DNA of 63,898 bases from Oscillospiraceae bacterium. GTDB lineage: Bacteria; Bacillota; Clostridia; Oscillospirales; Ruminococcaceae. The position numbers and the translations under genes were made by a program. The stretch lies in NCBI GenBank assembly GCA_028689635.1, contig JAQVCU010000006.1:1-63898 (forward strand), in the 5' to 3' direction. Under the pieces are notes generated by a model that worked only from the letters and a program-made list of their open reading frames with translations, was not told where the DNA came from and did no database searches. Positions 9,016 to 16,029 of this stretch are shown one piece after another; within the stretch, counting starts at the first letter, position 1, and each line of letters starts with the position of its first letter.

Positions 9016-9779
9016 GCGCCCTTGGCGCGCGCCTGTTGGCGGCGTTGTTTCCGCCCAGATGCCTTTCCTGCGGCGCGCTGACAGGCGGGCCCACCCTGTG
9101 CGGGGACTGTCAAAAGGGCCTTGTGCCGGTGGAAGAGCCCGCCTGTCCCTTCTGCGGCCGGGGAAAAGGGGTGTGCCGCTGCGATTATGGGGAAAAATTT
9201 GTGTTTGAAAGAACTGTTTCGCAGTGGTATTATACAAAAAGCGGGGCCCGGTTGATCCAGCGCTATAAATTTGAGGGCAAACGTGCGGCTTATGACCGCG
9301 CTGTCGGGCCCGCCTTTGAGGAAAAGGTACTGCGGGAATACGGCGGGATCCCCATCGATTTTATCGTCCCCGTGCCGTTGTACCGGGGAGAGGAACGCCA
9401 AAAGGGGTTTCATCATACGGGGCATATCGCCGATTCCCTGGGAAAGCGGTTGGGATGCCCTGTCCGGCGGGAGGCGCTGATCCAGACCAGGAAAAAACGG
9501 CCGCAGCATGCCCTGAACGGCCCGGAGCGGGCGGAGAATGTCCGCGGGATTTATCGGTCGCCGGAGAGGATGGAATGCGCCTGCGTGCTTCTGGTGGACG
9601 ATATCGCCACCAGCTTTTCTACCCTAAACGAATGCGCCCGGGCGCTTTTGGCCGCCGGGGCGGACAGGGTTTTGTGCGCGGCGCCGATGACGGCGGCGCG
9701 CCTTCCGGAAGAAGATGAAGAAAGAAAGCGGCGGAAAAGCCGTCTAAAGGAGAATGAAAATGGCAGAAAGCGCAATTGA
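9012..9779 (+). CDS. comF: ComF family phosphoribosyltransferase-like protein
   Basis: ComF proteins join an N-terminal zinc-ribbon (here CLSCGALTGGPTLCGDC and CPFCGRGKGVCRC) to a type I phosphoribosyltransferase fold. In competent bacteria they assist uptake of single-stranded DNA, with partners such as the PriA/DprA machinery. The 255 residues include the core blocks VPVPLYRGEERQKGFHHTGHIA and KKRPQHALNGPERAENVRGIY. The PRPP loop, usually DD-x-x-T-T-G-x-T, reads VDDIATSFSTL, so PRPP binding may be lost. The start overlaps the recD2 stop (ATGA) and the 3' end overlaps mreB by 20 nt: three translationally coupled genes. Confidence 0.9.
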   Translation: MSALGARLLAALFPPRCLSCGALTGGPTLCGDCQKGLVPVEEPACPFCGRGKGVCRCDYGEKFVFERTVSQWYYTKSGARLIQRYKFEGKRAAYDRAVGPAFEEKVLREYGGIPIDFIVPVPLYRGEERQKGFHHTGHIADSLGKRLGCPVRREALIQTRKKRPQHALNGPERAENVRGIYRSPERMECACVLLVDDIATSFSTLNECARALLAAGADRVLCAAPMTAARLPEEDEERKRRKSRLKENENGRKRN

Positions 9780-10782
9780 CATCGGGATCGACCTGGGTAC
9801 CTCCACCGTGATCATCTACCAAAAAGGCAAGGGGATCATCCTGAAAGAACCCTCGGTGGTGGCGGCGGATACGCGCACCGGCGCGGTGATCAGCGCGGGG
9901 GACGAGGCGTTCCAGATGCTGGGGCGCACGCCGGACCGCATCCGGGCCATCCGGCCTCTGGCGGACGGGGTGATCTCCGATTACGAGCTGTGTGAAAAAA
10001 TGATCCAGCTGTTTTTGAAAAAAACCTGCGGCAAAGGGCTTTTAAAGCCCAGGGTGGCCCTGTGCGTCCCCTCCGGCATCACCGATGTAGAATCCCGCGC
10101 GGTGGTGGAGGCGGCGGTCAGCGCCGGGGCGAGGAAGGTCTACCTCATTGAAGAGCCTGTGGCGGCGGCTATCGGCGCGAATATCGATATTGAAAAGCCC
10201 CAGGGCAATATGATCGTAGATATTGGCGGCGGCACGGCAGATATCGCGGTGCTGTCCCTCAGCGGCATCGTGCAGAAAGTATCCCTCAAAACCGGCGGGA
10301 AAAAGTTCGACGAAGCCATCGTCCGTTACATCCGCGATACCTACGGCGTCCTGATCGGGGAAAAGATGGCGGAAAAGATCAAAATCGAGGTGGGCTCGGT
10401 GGCCCCGGACGCGGAGGACAAGGCCGCGGTATACAAGGGCCGCAACCTGCGCACGGGCTTGCCCTGCAAAGGGGAGGTGAGCCGTCTGGAGCTGCGGGAG
10501 TGCCTGACAGAGCTGGCGGAGCAGATCATCGGGGGAGCCCAATCCGTTATGGAAAAGACGCCGCCGGAGCTGGTGGGGGATATCCTCATGAGCGGCGTGG
10601 TGCTCACCGGCGGCGGAAGCAAGCTTCACGGCCTTGACGAGCTGATGGCCCTGCGGCTGGAAACGCAGGCGCGTCTGGCCCCCGAACCGGAGGAATGCGT
10701 GGCTATTGGCACCGGAAGATCCTTTGAGTATTTGGGCAAGCTTTCCGACGGGTTTATCACCTCCGCCACCTACCGCCACTAA
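9760..10782 (+). CDS. mreB: MreB/Mbl family bacterial actin
   Basis: MreB polymerises on ATP beneath the membrane and directs lateral peptidoglycan synthesis in rods. The 340 residues carry the actin-fold phosphate-1 loop DIGIDLGTSTV, the connecting motif LIEEPVAAAIGA, phosphate-2 VDIGGGTADIAVLS and the adenosine motif LTGGGSKLHG. The ATG at 9760 is preferred over 9754 because AAAGGAG (9746-9752) is then 7 bp away. It lies at the end of the recD2-comF unit rather than with mreC/mreD, so it may be a second MreB-type filament (Mbl or MreBH). A strong terminator follows. Confidence 0.93.
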   Translation: MAESAIDIGIDLGTSTVIIYQKGKGIILKEPSVVAADTRTGAVISAGDEAFQMLGRTPDRIRAIRPLADGVISDYELCEKMIQLFLKKTCGKGLLKPRVALCVPSGITDVESRAVVEAAVSAGARKVYLIEEPVAAAIGANIDIEKPQGNMIVDIGGGTADIAVLSLSGIVQKVSLKTGGKKFDEAIVRYIRDTYGVLIGEKMAEKIKIEVGSVAPDAEDKAAVYKGRNLRTGLPCKGEVSRLELRECLTELAEQIIGGAQSVMEKTPPELVGDILMSGVVLTGGGSKLHGLDELMALRLETQARLAPEPEECVAIGTGRSFEYLGKLSDGFITSATYRH

Positions 10783-10824
10783 AAGGGCCTTTTGTGGGCC
10801 CGCGCCATTTTGCTTTTTAACGCT

Positions 10825-10859
10825 GCCGCCGGGGCTTTTGCCTTCCGGCGGCTTTTTTT
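10825..10859 (+). terminator. terminator after mreB
   Basis: GCCGCCGG (10825-10832) pairs with CCGGCGGC (10845-10852), followed by seven T. Confidence 0.9.
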
Positions 10860-10970
10860 GCGCGGGGCGCAGGGGGGAAAGGCCCCGGCTGCTTTGGCGG
10901 GCAAAGCTTTTTGCAGGCGGCGTTTATTTTTGTGTTCTGGGGGTACAATAGGGCAAAAGGGGGCTTTAAA

Positions 10971-11156
10971 ATGCTTGCATTGACCGCCCGGGAGCTGGCG
11001 GCGCTGGAAGGACAGCTGGATCGGGAGCGGATCCTGGCGGAGAGGGCAAAAGACGGAGCCGCCGCCCTGCGGGACCCGCAGCTGCGGGCAAAGCTGGAAA
11101 TGGCTGCCGCCCGCCATCGGGAGCACTTTTCGCGACTGCTGGAGCTGCTTTGTTAA
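10971..11156 (+). CDS. Small CotF-like spore coat protein
   Basis: This 61-residue protein is essentially two amphipathic helices (LTARELAALEGQLDRERI and LRAKLEMAAARHREHFSRLL). It matches the half-length Coat_F-type proteins common in spore-forming Clostridia, which resemble half of a ferritin-like four-helix bundle. The ATG at 10971 follows AAAAGGGGGCTTT. A TACAAT box at 10944-10949 could be its -10, with no good sigma-A -35, which would fit a sporulation sigma factor. It lies 20 bp upstream of a second CotF-like gene; the two probably pair. Confidence 0.7.
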   Translation: MLALTARELAALEGQLDRERILAERAKDGAAALRDPQLRAKLEMAAARHREHFSRLLELLC

Positions 11157-11176
11157 AACGCTGGGAGGGGGATCGG

Positions 11177-11446
11177 ATGAACGGATATGCGGGGGATCAA
11201 AAGGACCGGGAGATCATGGAAACGGCCCTCGACGAGGAAAGGGCCGCCGCCGAGGCCTACAGCCGCTGCGCAATAGAATGCACCGGCGCCGAAGTTCGGG
11301 CCCAGATGCTGGATCTGCTCAGCGAAGAGCACTGGCTGCAGCACGAGCTTTTGGACGAGATGGGAAAGCGGGGCTGGCGCTCTTCTGCCCCGGCAGGAGA
11401 GGAAGAGATCGAGCGGGTGCGGCGGCGGTTTTCCGAACAGGGATAA
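11177..11446 (+). CDS. CotF family spore coat protein
   Basis: The 89-residue product has the typical Coat_F layout: a first helix with ETALDEERAAAEAYSRCA, a second with RAQMLDLLSEEHWLQHELLDEMGKRGW, and a charged tail. CotF-like proteins are deposited on the forespore coat; some clostridial relatives are ferritin-like. The ATG at 11177 has GGGAGGGGG 6 bp upstream. It is cotranscribed with the 61-residue gene before it and ends at a small GACAGGC/GCCTGTC hairpin plus the large bidirectional terminator shared with mscS. Confidence 0.78.
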   Translation: MNGYAGDQKDREIMETALDEERAAAEAYSRCAIECTGAEVRAQMLDLLSEEHWLQHELLDEMGKRGWRSSAPAGEEEIERVRRRFSEQG

Positions 11447-11474
11447 AAAAGACAGGCGTGCCTGTCAAAACATG

Positions 11475-11522
11475 AAAACGAGGCCCCTCCAATTTGCCGG
11501 AGGGGCCTCGTTTTGTCTTTTT
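11475..11522. terminator. bidirectional terminator between cotF-like genes and mscS
   Basis: A perfect 16-bp stem (11475-11490 with 11499-11514) encloses an 8-base loop. T-rich runs flank it on the plus side and A-rich bases on the other, serving both converging units. Confidence 0.88.
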
Positions 11523-11540
11523 TGGGGGATCCCGCCGCGG

Positions 11541-12350
11541 TCAGCGGGCGGTGTGGATATCCAGCTGCGGATAGGGGATGACCACGCCTTCCCGGTCAAA
11601 GGCGGCCTTGACCTGTTCCAGAAGGTCAAAGTTGAGATCCCAATAATCTTCGGCGCGCACCCACACGCGGCAGAAAAGGTCAACCGAGCTCTCCGACAAA
11701 GCGCCGACTCGGACAAAGGGGGCCGGGACGGAAAGGGCTTTGGGATGGGCAGCGGCGACGGCGGAAACGATCTTTTTCGCTTTTTCCACATCGCAGCCAT
11801 AGCCGATGGAAAAGGTGAGATCCAGGCGGCGGTTCTTTTCGGTGGAATAGTTGACGACTTTGGCGTTGGAGAGCTGCCCGTTGGGGATAAAGATCCGTTT
11901 ATTATCCGGGGTGGAAAGCTCGGTGTAAAACAGTCCCACCGAGAGGATGGAACCGGCGGCAAAATCGGTCTCAACATAATCCCCGGCAACAAAAGGCTTG
12001 GTGGCCAAAAGGATCATCCCGCCCGCCAGGTGGGAAAGGCTGTCCTTGACCGAGAGGGAAACGGCCAGGCCGACGGCTCCCAGCGCCGTCACCAGGGAGG
12101 TGACGGGGATGCCGATGAGGATGGCGCAGGTGATAAAGAGCAGCACGATCAGGGTGATCCGGATCAAAGAGCGCAGGAAGCTTTGCAGGGCGAGATCGAT
12201 CTTCAGGCGGGAAAGGGTCTTGACGATCCATTTCATCAGCAGGTGGATCAGCAGCCAGCCGGCGGCAAAGGTCAAAAGCGCCCCCAGGACCTTGGGACCG
12301 AAGGCGAACAGAAAATCCAGAAATTTTTCCCAGATCAGCGCGAAAGTCAT
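11541..12350 (-). CDS. mscS: Small-conductance mechanosensitive channel MscS
   Basis: MscS opens under membrane tension to release osmolytes during hypo-osmotic shock. The 269-residue product has three N-terminal transmembrane segments. The pore helix TM3 region (ALGAVGLAVSLSVKDSLSHLAGGMILLATKPFVAGDYV) leads into the cytosolic beta/alpha-beta vestibule with VGLFYTELSTPDNKRIFIPNG, the MscS signature. The start at 12350 is set by the MTFALIW N terminus and AGAGGG upstream; the frame extends further but into non-homologous sequence across the promoter. It is monocistronic, with its own promoter and a shared terminator. Confidence 0.93.
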   Translation of the reverse strand: MTFALIWEKFLDFLFAFGPKVLGALLTFAAGWLLIHLLMKWIVKTLSRLKIDLALQSFLRSLIRITLIVLLFITCAILIGIPVTSLVTALGAVGLAVSLSVKDSLSHLAGGMILLATKPFVAGDYVETDFAAGSILSVGLFYTELSTPDNKRIFIPNGQLSNAKVVNYSTEKNRRLDLTFSIGYGCDVEKAKKIVSAVAAAHPKALSVPAPFVRVGALSESSVDLFCRVWVRAEDYWDLNFDLLEQVKAAFDREGVVIPYPQLDIHTAR

Positions 12351-12429
12351 ATGGCAAACCCTCTTTTTTCGTAAATTGCGCTGCCCGCAAAGGCTGGGAT
12401 CTCCGCGGCGGGCAAAGCGCGACAACTGT

Positions 12430-12458
12430 ATTATAAGCGCAAACGCCCCGGCGCGCAA
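12430..12458 (-). promoter_or_regulatory. mscS promoter (minus strand)
   Basis: On the minus strand TTGCGC (12458-12453) and TATAAT (12435-12430) are separated by 17 bp, 80 bp upstream of mscS. Confidence 0.75.
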
Positions 12459-12541
12459 CCGGGAAAACGCGCCGGGGGCCAGATCCGGCGGGTGCGGCGG
12501 CGGGCCTCTAAAATTTTGGCGCGATTTGGGGGGCTTGGGAA

Positions 12542-12570
12542 TTGCATTTTTCGGGATCATGTTATATAAT
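12542..12570 (+). promoter_or_regulatory. promoter of the oadG-oadB unit
   Basis: TTGCAT at 12542-12547 and TATAAT at 12565-12570 with a 17-bp spacer, 70 bp upstream of oadG. Confidence 0.82.
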
Positions 12571-12639
12571 AAGCGCAGTATCGTCTTGAAGGCAGAGGCG
12601 CTTTTGGGATGAAATCAAAGAATAAAGGAGAAAAAGACC

Positions 12640-13041
12640 ATGAGTGCAGAAAATCTGTCTCTTTCCCTCAACGTGATCATGTCCGGCCTGCTGGTCACCT
12701 TTACCGCCCTGGTCGCACTGGTTTTGGTTATCACCATTTTTGGCAAGATCATGAGCGCTGTTACCGGCCGCGGCAAAAAGAGCGGCGGACAGGGGAACCC
12801 GGCTTCGCAGAAAAAGGAAGAAAAACCTGCGGCTGCGGCTATCCAGAAGGCGTCTGTCAAGAGTGAAGGCATCCCCGGCGATGTGATCGCGGTGATTTCC
12901 GCCGCTGTGGCCGCCATGATGGGCGGAACGGGAAAAGGATTTGCCATTAAGAGCATCAAAAAGGCTGCTCATCCCAAGACAAAAGAAGTCCGTTCGGCGT
13001 GGAGCATGGCTGGTATTCAGCAGAATACGGCAAGCTTTTAA
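12640..13041 (+). CDS. oadG: OadG-type gamma subunit of a Na+-translocating decarboxylase
   Basis: The 133-residue protein has one N-terminal membrane helix (about residues 12-35, VIMSGLLVTFTALVALVLVITIF). An Ala/Lys-rich linker and a short folded segment (IPGDVIAVISAAVAAMMGG) follow. This is the layout of the gamma chain that assembles Na+-pumping oxaloacetate, methylmalonyl-CoA or glutaconyl-CoA decarboxylases and holds the soluble alpha subunit near the membrane. AAAGGAG precedes the ATG at 12640. It is 52 bp upstream of oadB. No alpha subunit or biotin carrier is encoded here. Confidence 0.85.
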   Translation: MSAENLSLSLNVIMSGLLVTFTALVALVLVITIFGKIMSAVTGRGKKSGGQGNPASQKKEEKPAAAAIQKASVKSEGIPGDVIAVISAAVAAMMGGTGKGFAIKSIKKAAHPKTKEVRSAWSMAGIQQNTASF

Positions 13042-13093
13042 GATTTGACTGCTTACGGACAAGCTCCACTGTTAAAGAGAAAGGACGGATTGT

Positions 13094-14287
13094 ATGTTTG
13101 CTGAAGTTTGGGCAACCTTGTCGGATATTATCATGAAATCCGGCTTCGTAAAGATTTTTGACGACCCCAGACAGATCATCATGATCTTGATCGCCTGTGT
13201 TTTGTTTTACCTCGCCATTGCCAAAGGCTATGAGCCGCTGCTGCTGCTCCCCATCGCCTTCGGTATGCTGCTGGCCAACATCCCCATGGCAAACCTGAGC
13301 TCCTATGCGGAGCCTGTATACGACGCCGCGGGCAATATGACCCAGACAGGCGGGCTTATTTACTACCTCTATCAGGGCGTTAAGCTGGGTATCTACCCGC
13401 CCCTGATCTTCCTTGGCATCGGCACCATGACGGACTTCGGCCCGCTGATCGCCAACCCCAAGAGCTTTCTGCTGGGCGCTGCCGCCCAGGGCGGTATTTT
13501 CCTCACCTTCTTTGGCGCCATGTGGCTGGGTGAAGCTTTCCCGGCCCTCGGTTTCACCGCGAAGGAAGCCGGAGCCATCGGCATCATCGGCGGCGCTGAC
13601 GGCCCCACGGCGATCTTTGTAGCCAAGACCCTGGCTCCCGCCCTGCTGGGCTCCATCGCCGTGGCCGCTTACTCCTATATGGCGCTGGTCCCCATCATTC
13701 AGCCCCCGATTATGAAAGCGCTTACCACCAAAAAGGAACGCGCGGTGGTTATGGAGCAGCTTCGCCCCGTCACCCGCATCGAGAAGCTCTGCTTCCCTGT
13801 GCTGGTCACCCTGATCGTCTCCTTCCTGGTCCCCGACGCGGCGGGCCTGGTGGGTATGCTGATGCTGGGCAACCTGATGAGGGAATCCGGCGTGGTACAG
13901 CGTCTTTCCAACACGGCGCAGAATGAGCTGATGAATATCATCACGATCTTCCTGGGCGTATCTGTTGGCGCTACCGCCACTGCGGATCGTTTCCTTTCCG
14001 CAAAGACCATCGGTATCATTGTCCTGGGCCTGTTGGCTTTCTGCTTCGGCACCGCCTGCGGCGTGCTGTTTGGCAAGCTGATGTACCTCGTTACCGGCGG
14101 CAAGGTAAACCCGCTGATCGGTTCTGCCGGCGTTTCCGCCGTCCCCATGGCCGCCCGTGTTTCCCAGAAGGTCGGCCAGAAAGAGAACCCCTCCAACTTC
14201 CTGCTGATGCACGCCATGGGCCCCAACGTGGCCGGCGTTATCGGTTCCGCGGTTGCGGCGGGCGTTCTGCTTTCTATTCTGGCATAA
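13094..14287 (+). CDS. oadB: Na+-translocating decarboxylase beta subunit
   Basis: OadB is the membrane subunit that decarboxylates carboxybiotin and couples this to Na+ export. The 397 residues have about nine to eleven membrane segments and the hallmark region [20 protein letters not shown], containing the essential Asp. [13 protein letters not shown] and [12 protein letters not shown] follow, and the C terminus ends [22 protein letters not shown]. The start follows AAAGGACGG. It closes a two-gene unit ending in a strong terminator, so the alpha carboxyltransferase must come from elsewhere in the genome, and the substrate acid is unknown. Confidence 0.95.
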   Translation: MFAEVWATLSDIIMKSGFVKIFDDPRQIIMILIACVLFYLAIAKGYEPLLLLPIAFGMLLANIPMANLSSYAEPVYDAAGNMTQTGGLIYYLYQGVKLGIYPPLIFLGIGTMTDFGPLIANPKSFLLGAAAQGGIFLTFFGAMWLGEAFPALGFTAKEAGAIGIIGGADGPTAIFVAKTLAPALLGSIAVAAYSYMALVPIIQPPIMKALTTKKERAVVMEQLRPVTRIEKLCFPVLVTLIVSFLVPDAAGLVGMLMLGNLMRESGVVQRLSNTAQNELMNIITIFLGVSVGATATADRFLSAKTIGIIVLGLLAFCFGTACGVLFGKLMYLVTGGKVNPLIGSAGVSAVPMAARVSQKVGQKENPSNFLLMHAMGPNVAGVIGSAVAAGVLLSILA

Positions 14288-14302
14288 CGGTTTTGCTCTT
14301 TT

Positions 14303-14336
14303 GGGGCTGTGCGAAGGCACAGCCCCTTTCTTTTTT
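14303..14336 (+). terminator. terminator after oadB
   Basis: Perfect 10-bp stem GGGGCTGTGC (14303-14312) / GCACAGCCCC (14317-14326), GAAG tetraloop, then TTTCTTTTTT. Confidence 0.95.
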
Positions 14337-14347
14337 GAGAAATAGCA

Positions 14348-14378
14348 TTGACCTTGGAGCAGCTCCATCCTTTATACT
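14348..14378 (+). promoter_or_regulatory. MATE gene promoter with 19-bp spacer and central dyad (MerR-type geometry)
   Basis: TTGACC (14348-14353) and TATACT (14373-14378) are 19 bp apart, and the palindrome TGGAGC-A-GCTCCA (14355-14367) lies between them. Over-long spacers holding a dyad are the hallmark of promoters activated by MerR-family regulators, which untwist the DNA. Confidence 0.65.
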
Positions 14379-14423
14379 GTTTTTTGCTGCCCGGCGCAGA
14401 AGGCCGGGCCGAGGAGGGATCGT

Positions 14424-15740
14424 ATGGCGGAAAAGAAAATGGAAAACCAATTTTGGAAATATGTGCTCACGGCGATGCCGACGATCCTGCTGGATATTGT
14501 CGCGATCATTGTCGACGGCTTTTTTGTGGGACGCGCCGTAGGGGACGCGGGCCTGGCGGCGGTCAATTTGGCCTGGCCGGCGGCGGCGGTGGTCTATGCC
14601 GTCTCAAAAGGGATCGGCGCCGGCGGCTCGGTGGTCATGAGCACCCGCCGGGGGGCCGGGGATGAAGAGGGGGCGGAACGCGCCCGCGGCAATACCATCG
14701 CGCTGCTGGTCTTGACGGCGGTGGTGATGACGGCGCTGCTCACGGTCTTCCTTCGGCCGATCCTGCGCTTTTTGGGCGCCGAGGGGGAGATCATGGAGCT
14801 GGCGTGGGATTATTCCTATGTCATTGCCCTGGGCTGCAGCACCTATGTGCTGAGCACCGGCCTGGCCCCGCTGCTGCGCAACCGCGGCAAGACCATGGCG
14901 GCCATGTACGCCGTAACGGCCTCCATCCTCACCAACATCGTCCTGGACGCGGTATTGACCATCACCATCCCCTGGGGGGTGTTTGGCGCGGGTCTGGCGA
15001 CGGTCATCGCCGGCGGCGTTTCCAGCGTCATCTGCATCGGCGTCATCCTCTGCGACCGGCGGGAATGGCTGCGCCGGAAGGATCTGCGCCTGGAGGGGAA
15101 GACGGTTTGGAGCATCCTGAAGATCGGCGCTTCCCCCATGGGGCTGTTTCTTTCCCCCTCGTTGGTGATCGTTTTTTCCAACTGGCAGTGTCTTCGTTAC
15201 GGCGGGGATATGGCGGTGGCGGTCTATTCGGTGCTCTCTTATCTGGCGGGCGCCTGTCAATCCCTTTTGCAGGGGGTGGGCGAGGGCGTCCAGCCGATCA
15301 TCAGCTATTGCCGCGGCGCTTCGGATCACGATGCGGTCAGGCGTACCCTCCGGCGGGCGGCTGCCCTTACGGCGGGTATGACGGGGGCCGCCATGCTGTT
15401 TGTCCTCCTTTTCCGCGGCAGCCTGCCCGCCATGTTCGGCACTTCCGCGCAGGCGGGGGAGATGATCTGCCACGCGGCGCTGTACGTGGCGGCGGCTCTG
15501 CCGTTTTTGGGGGCGGCCCGGCTTTTGTCCTCCTACTTTTACGCGGTGGATGAAGCGCGGGTGGCAACGGTGATGGCCTATGCGGATCCGGTTTTGGCAA
15601 CGCCGGTGTTCCTTTTTGGCCTGCCCCTGATGGGGCTTGGGCTGGAAGGGGTGTGGATGGCCTATCCCGCCGCGCAGATCGCCCTGGCGCTGATGGCGAT
15701 GGGACTGCTGCACAGATACCATCGCCGGGTGGCGGCGTAA
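14424..15740 (+). CDS. MATE family efflux transporter
   Basis: The 438-residue polytopic protein shows the two-fold MATE repeat with about twelve helices. The opening is TAMPTILLDIVAIIVDGFFVGRAVGDAGLAAVNLAWP, and the inter-repeat segment contains GASPMGLFLSPSLVIVFSNWQ and GVGEGVQPIISYCRGA. Members export drugs or metabolites by Na+ or H+ antiport. The ATG at 14424 follows GAGGAGG. It is monocistronic between a MerR-type promoter and a long hairpin terminator, which suggests induction by a small molecule. The regulator gene is not adjacent. Confidence 0.9.
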   Translation: MAEKKMENQFWKYVLTAMPTILLDIVAIIVDGFFVGRAVGDAGLAAVNLAWPAAAVVYAVSKGIGAGGSVVMSTRRGAGDEEGAERARGNTIALLVLTAVVMTALLTVFLRPILRFLGAEGEIMELAWDYSYVIALGCSTYVLSTGLAPLLRNRGKTMAAMYAVTASILTNIVLDAVLTITIPWGVFGAGLATVIAGGVSSVICIGVILCDRREWLRRKDLRLEGKTVWSILKIGASPMGLFLSPSLVIVFSNWQCLRYGGDMAVAVYSVLSYLAGACQSLLQGVGEGVQPIISYCRGASDHDAVRRTLRRAAALTAGMTGAAMLFVLLFRGSLPAMFGTSAQAGEMICHAALYVAAALPFLGAARLLSSYFYAVDEARVATVMAYADPVLATPVFLFGLPLMGLGLEGVWMAYPAAQIALALMAMGLLHRYHRRVAA

Positions 15741-15790
15741 AGCCTCAAAACCGGCGGTGGCGCCAAATCTCCCGATCTTATCAAACCTCA

Positions 15791-15826
15791 GCCCGCCGCC
15801 TGTACTTGCAGGCGGCGGGCTTTTTG
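15791..15826 (+). terminator. terminator after the MATE gene
   Basis: Perfect 12-bp stem GCCCGCCGCCTG (15791-15802) / CAGGCGGCGGGC (15809-15820), then TTTTT. Confidence 0.95.
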
Positions 15827-15926
15827 CGCGTCCGGCGGGGAAAAGGGAGCGCCGGGCACGCCCCGGGCGGCGGCCCGGAAAAAGCGTTTCATCCCCCGGC
15901 TTTTTCTTCCTTTTTGCGTGAAACTA

Positions 15927-15935
15927 TGGTATACT
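15927..15935 (+). promoter_or_regulatory. extended -10 promoter of pcrA
   Basis: TGGTATACT at 15927-15935 is a TGn-extended -10 box. The -35 region is weak, as expected for this class. The leader to pcrA is about 88 nt and contains a GGCTTT/AAAGCC pair (15964-15969 with 15974-15979). Confidence 0.6.
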
Positions 15936-16029
15936 AAAACCCGTGTAGCGGCCTGCCGGAGAAAGGCTTTTCCAAAGCCCGGAAATGGGGCCTGCGTTTT
16001 GACTGAGATCATCATAGAGGGATAAAAAT

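Noticed and set aside
6190-9237. Very long minus-strand open frame opposite recD2
   Set aside because: It is a GC-driven shadow; the plus strand encodes RecD2 with all helicase motifs, and the minus product has no recognisable domain.
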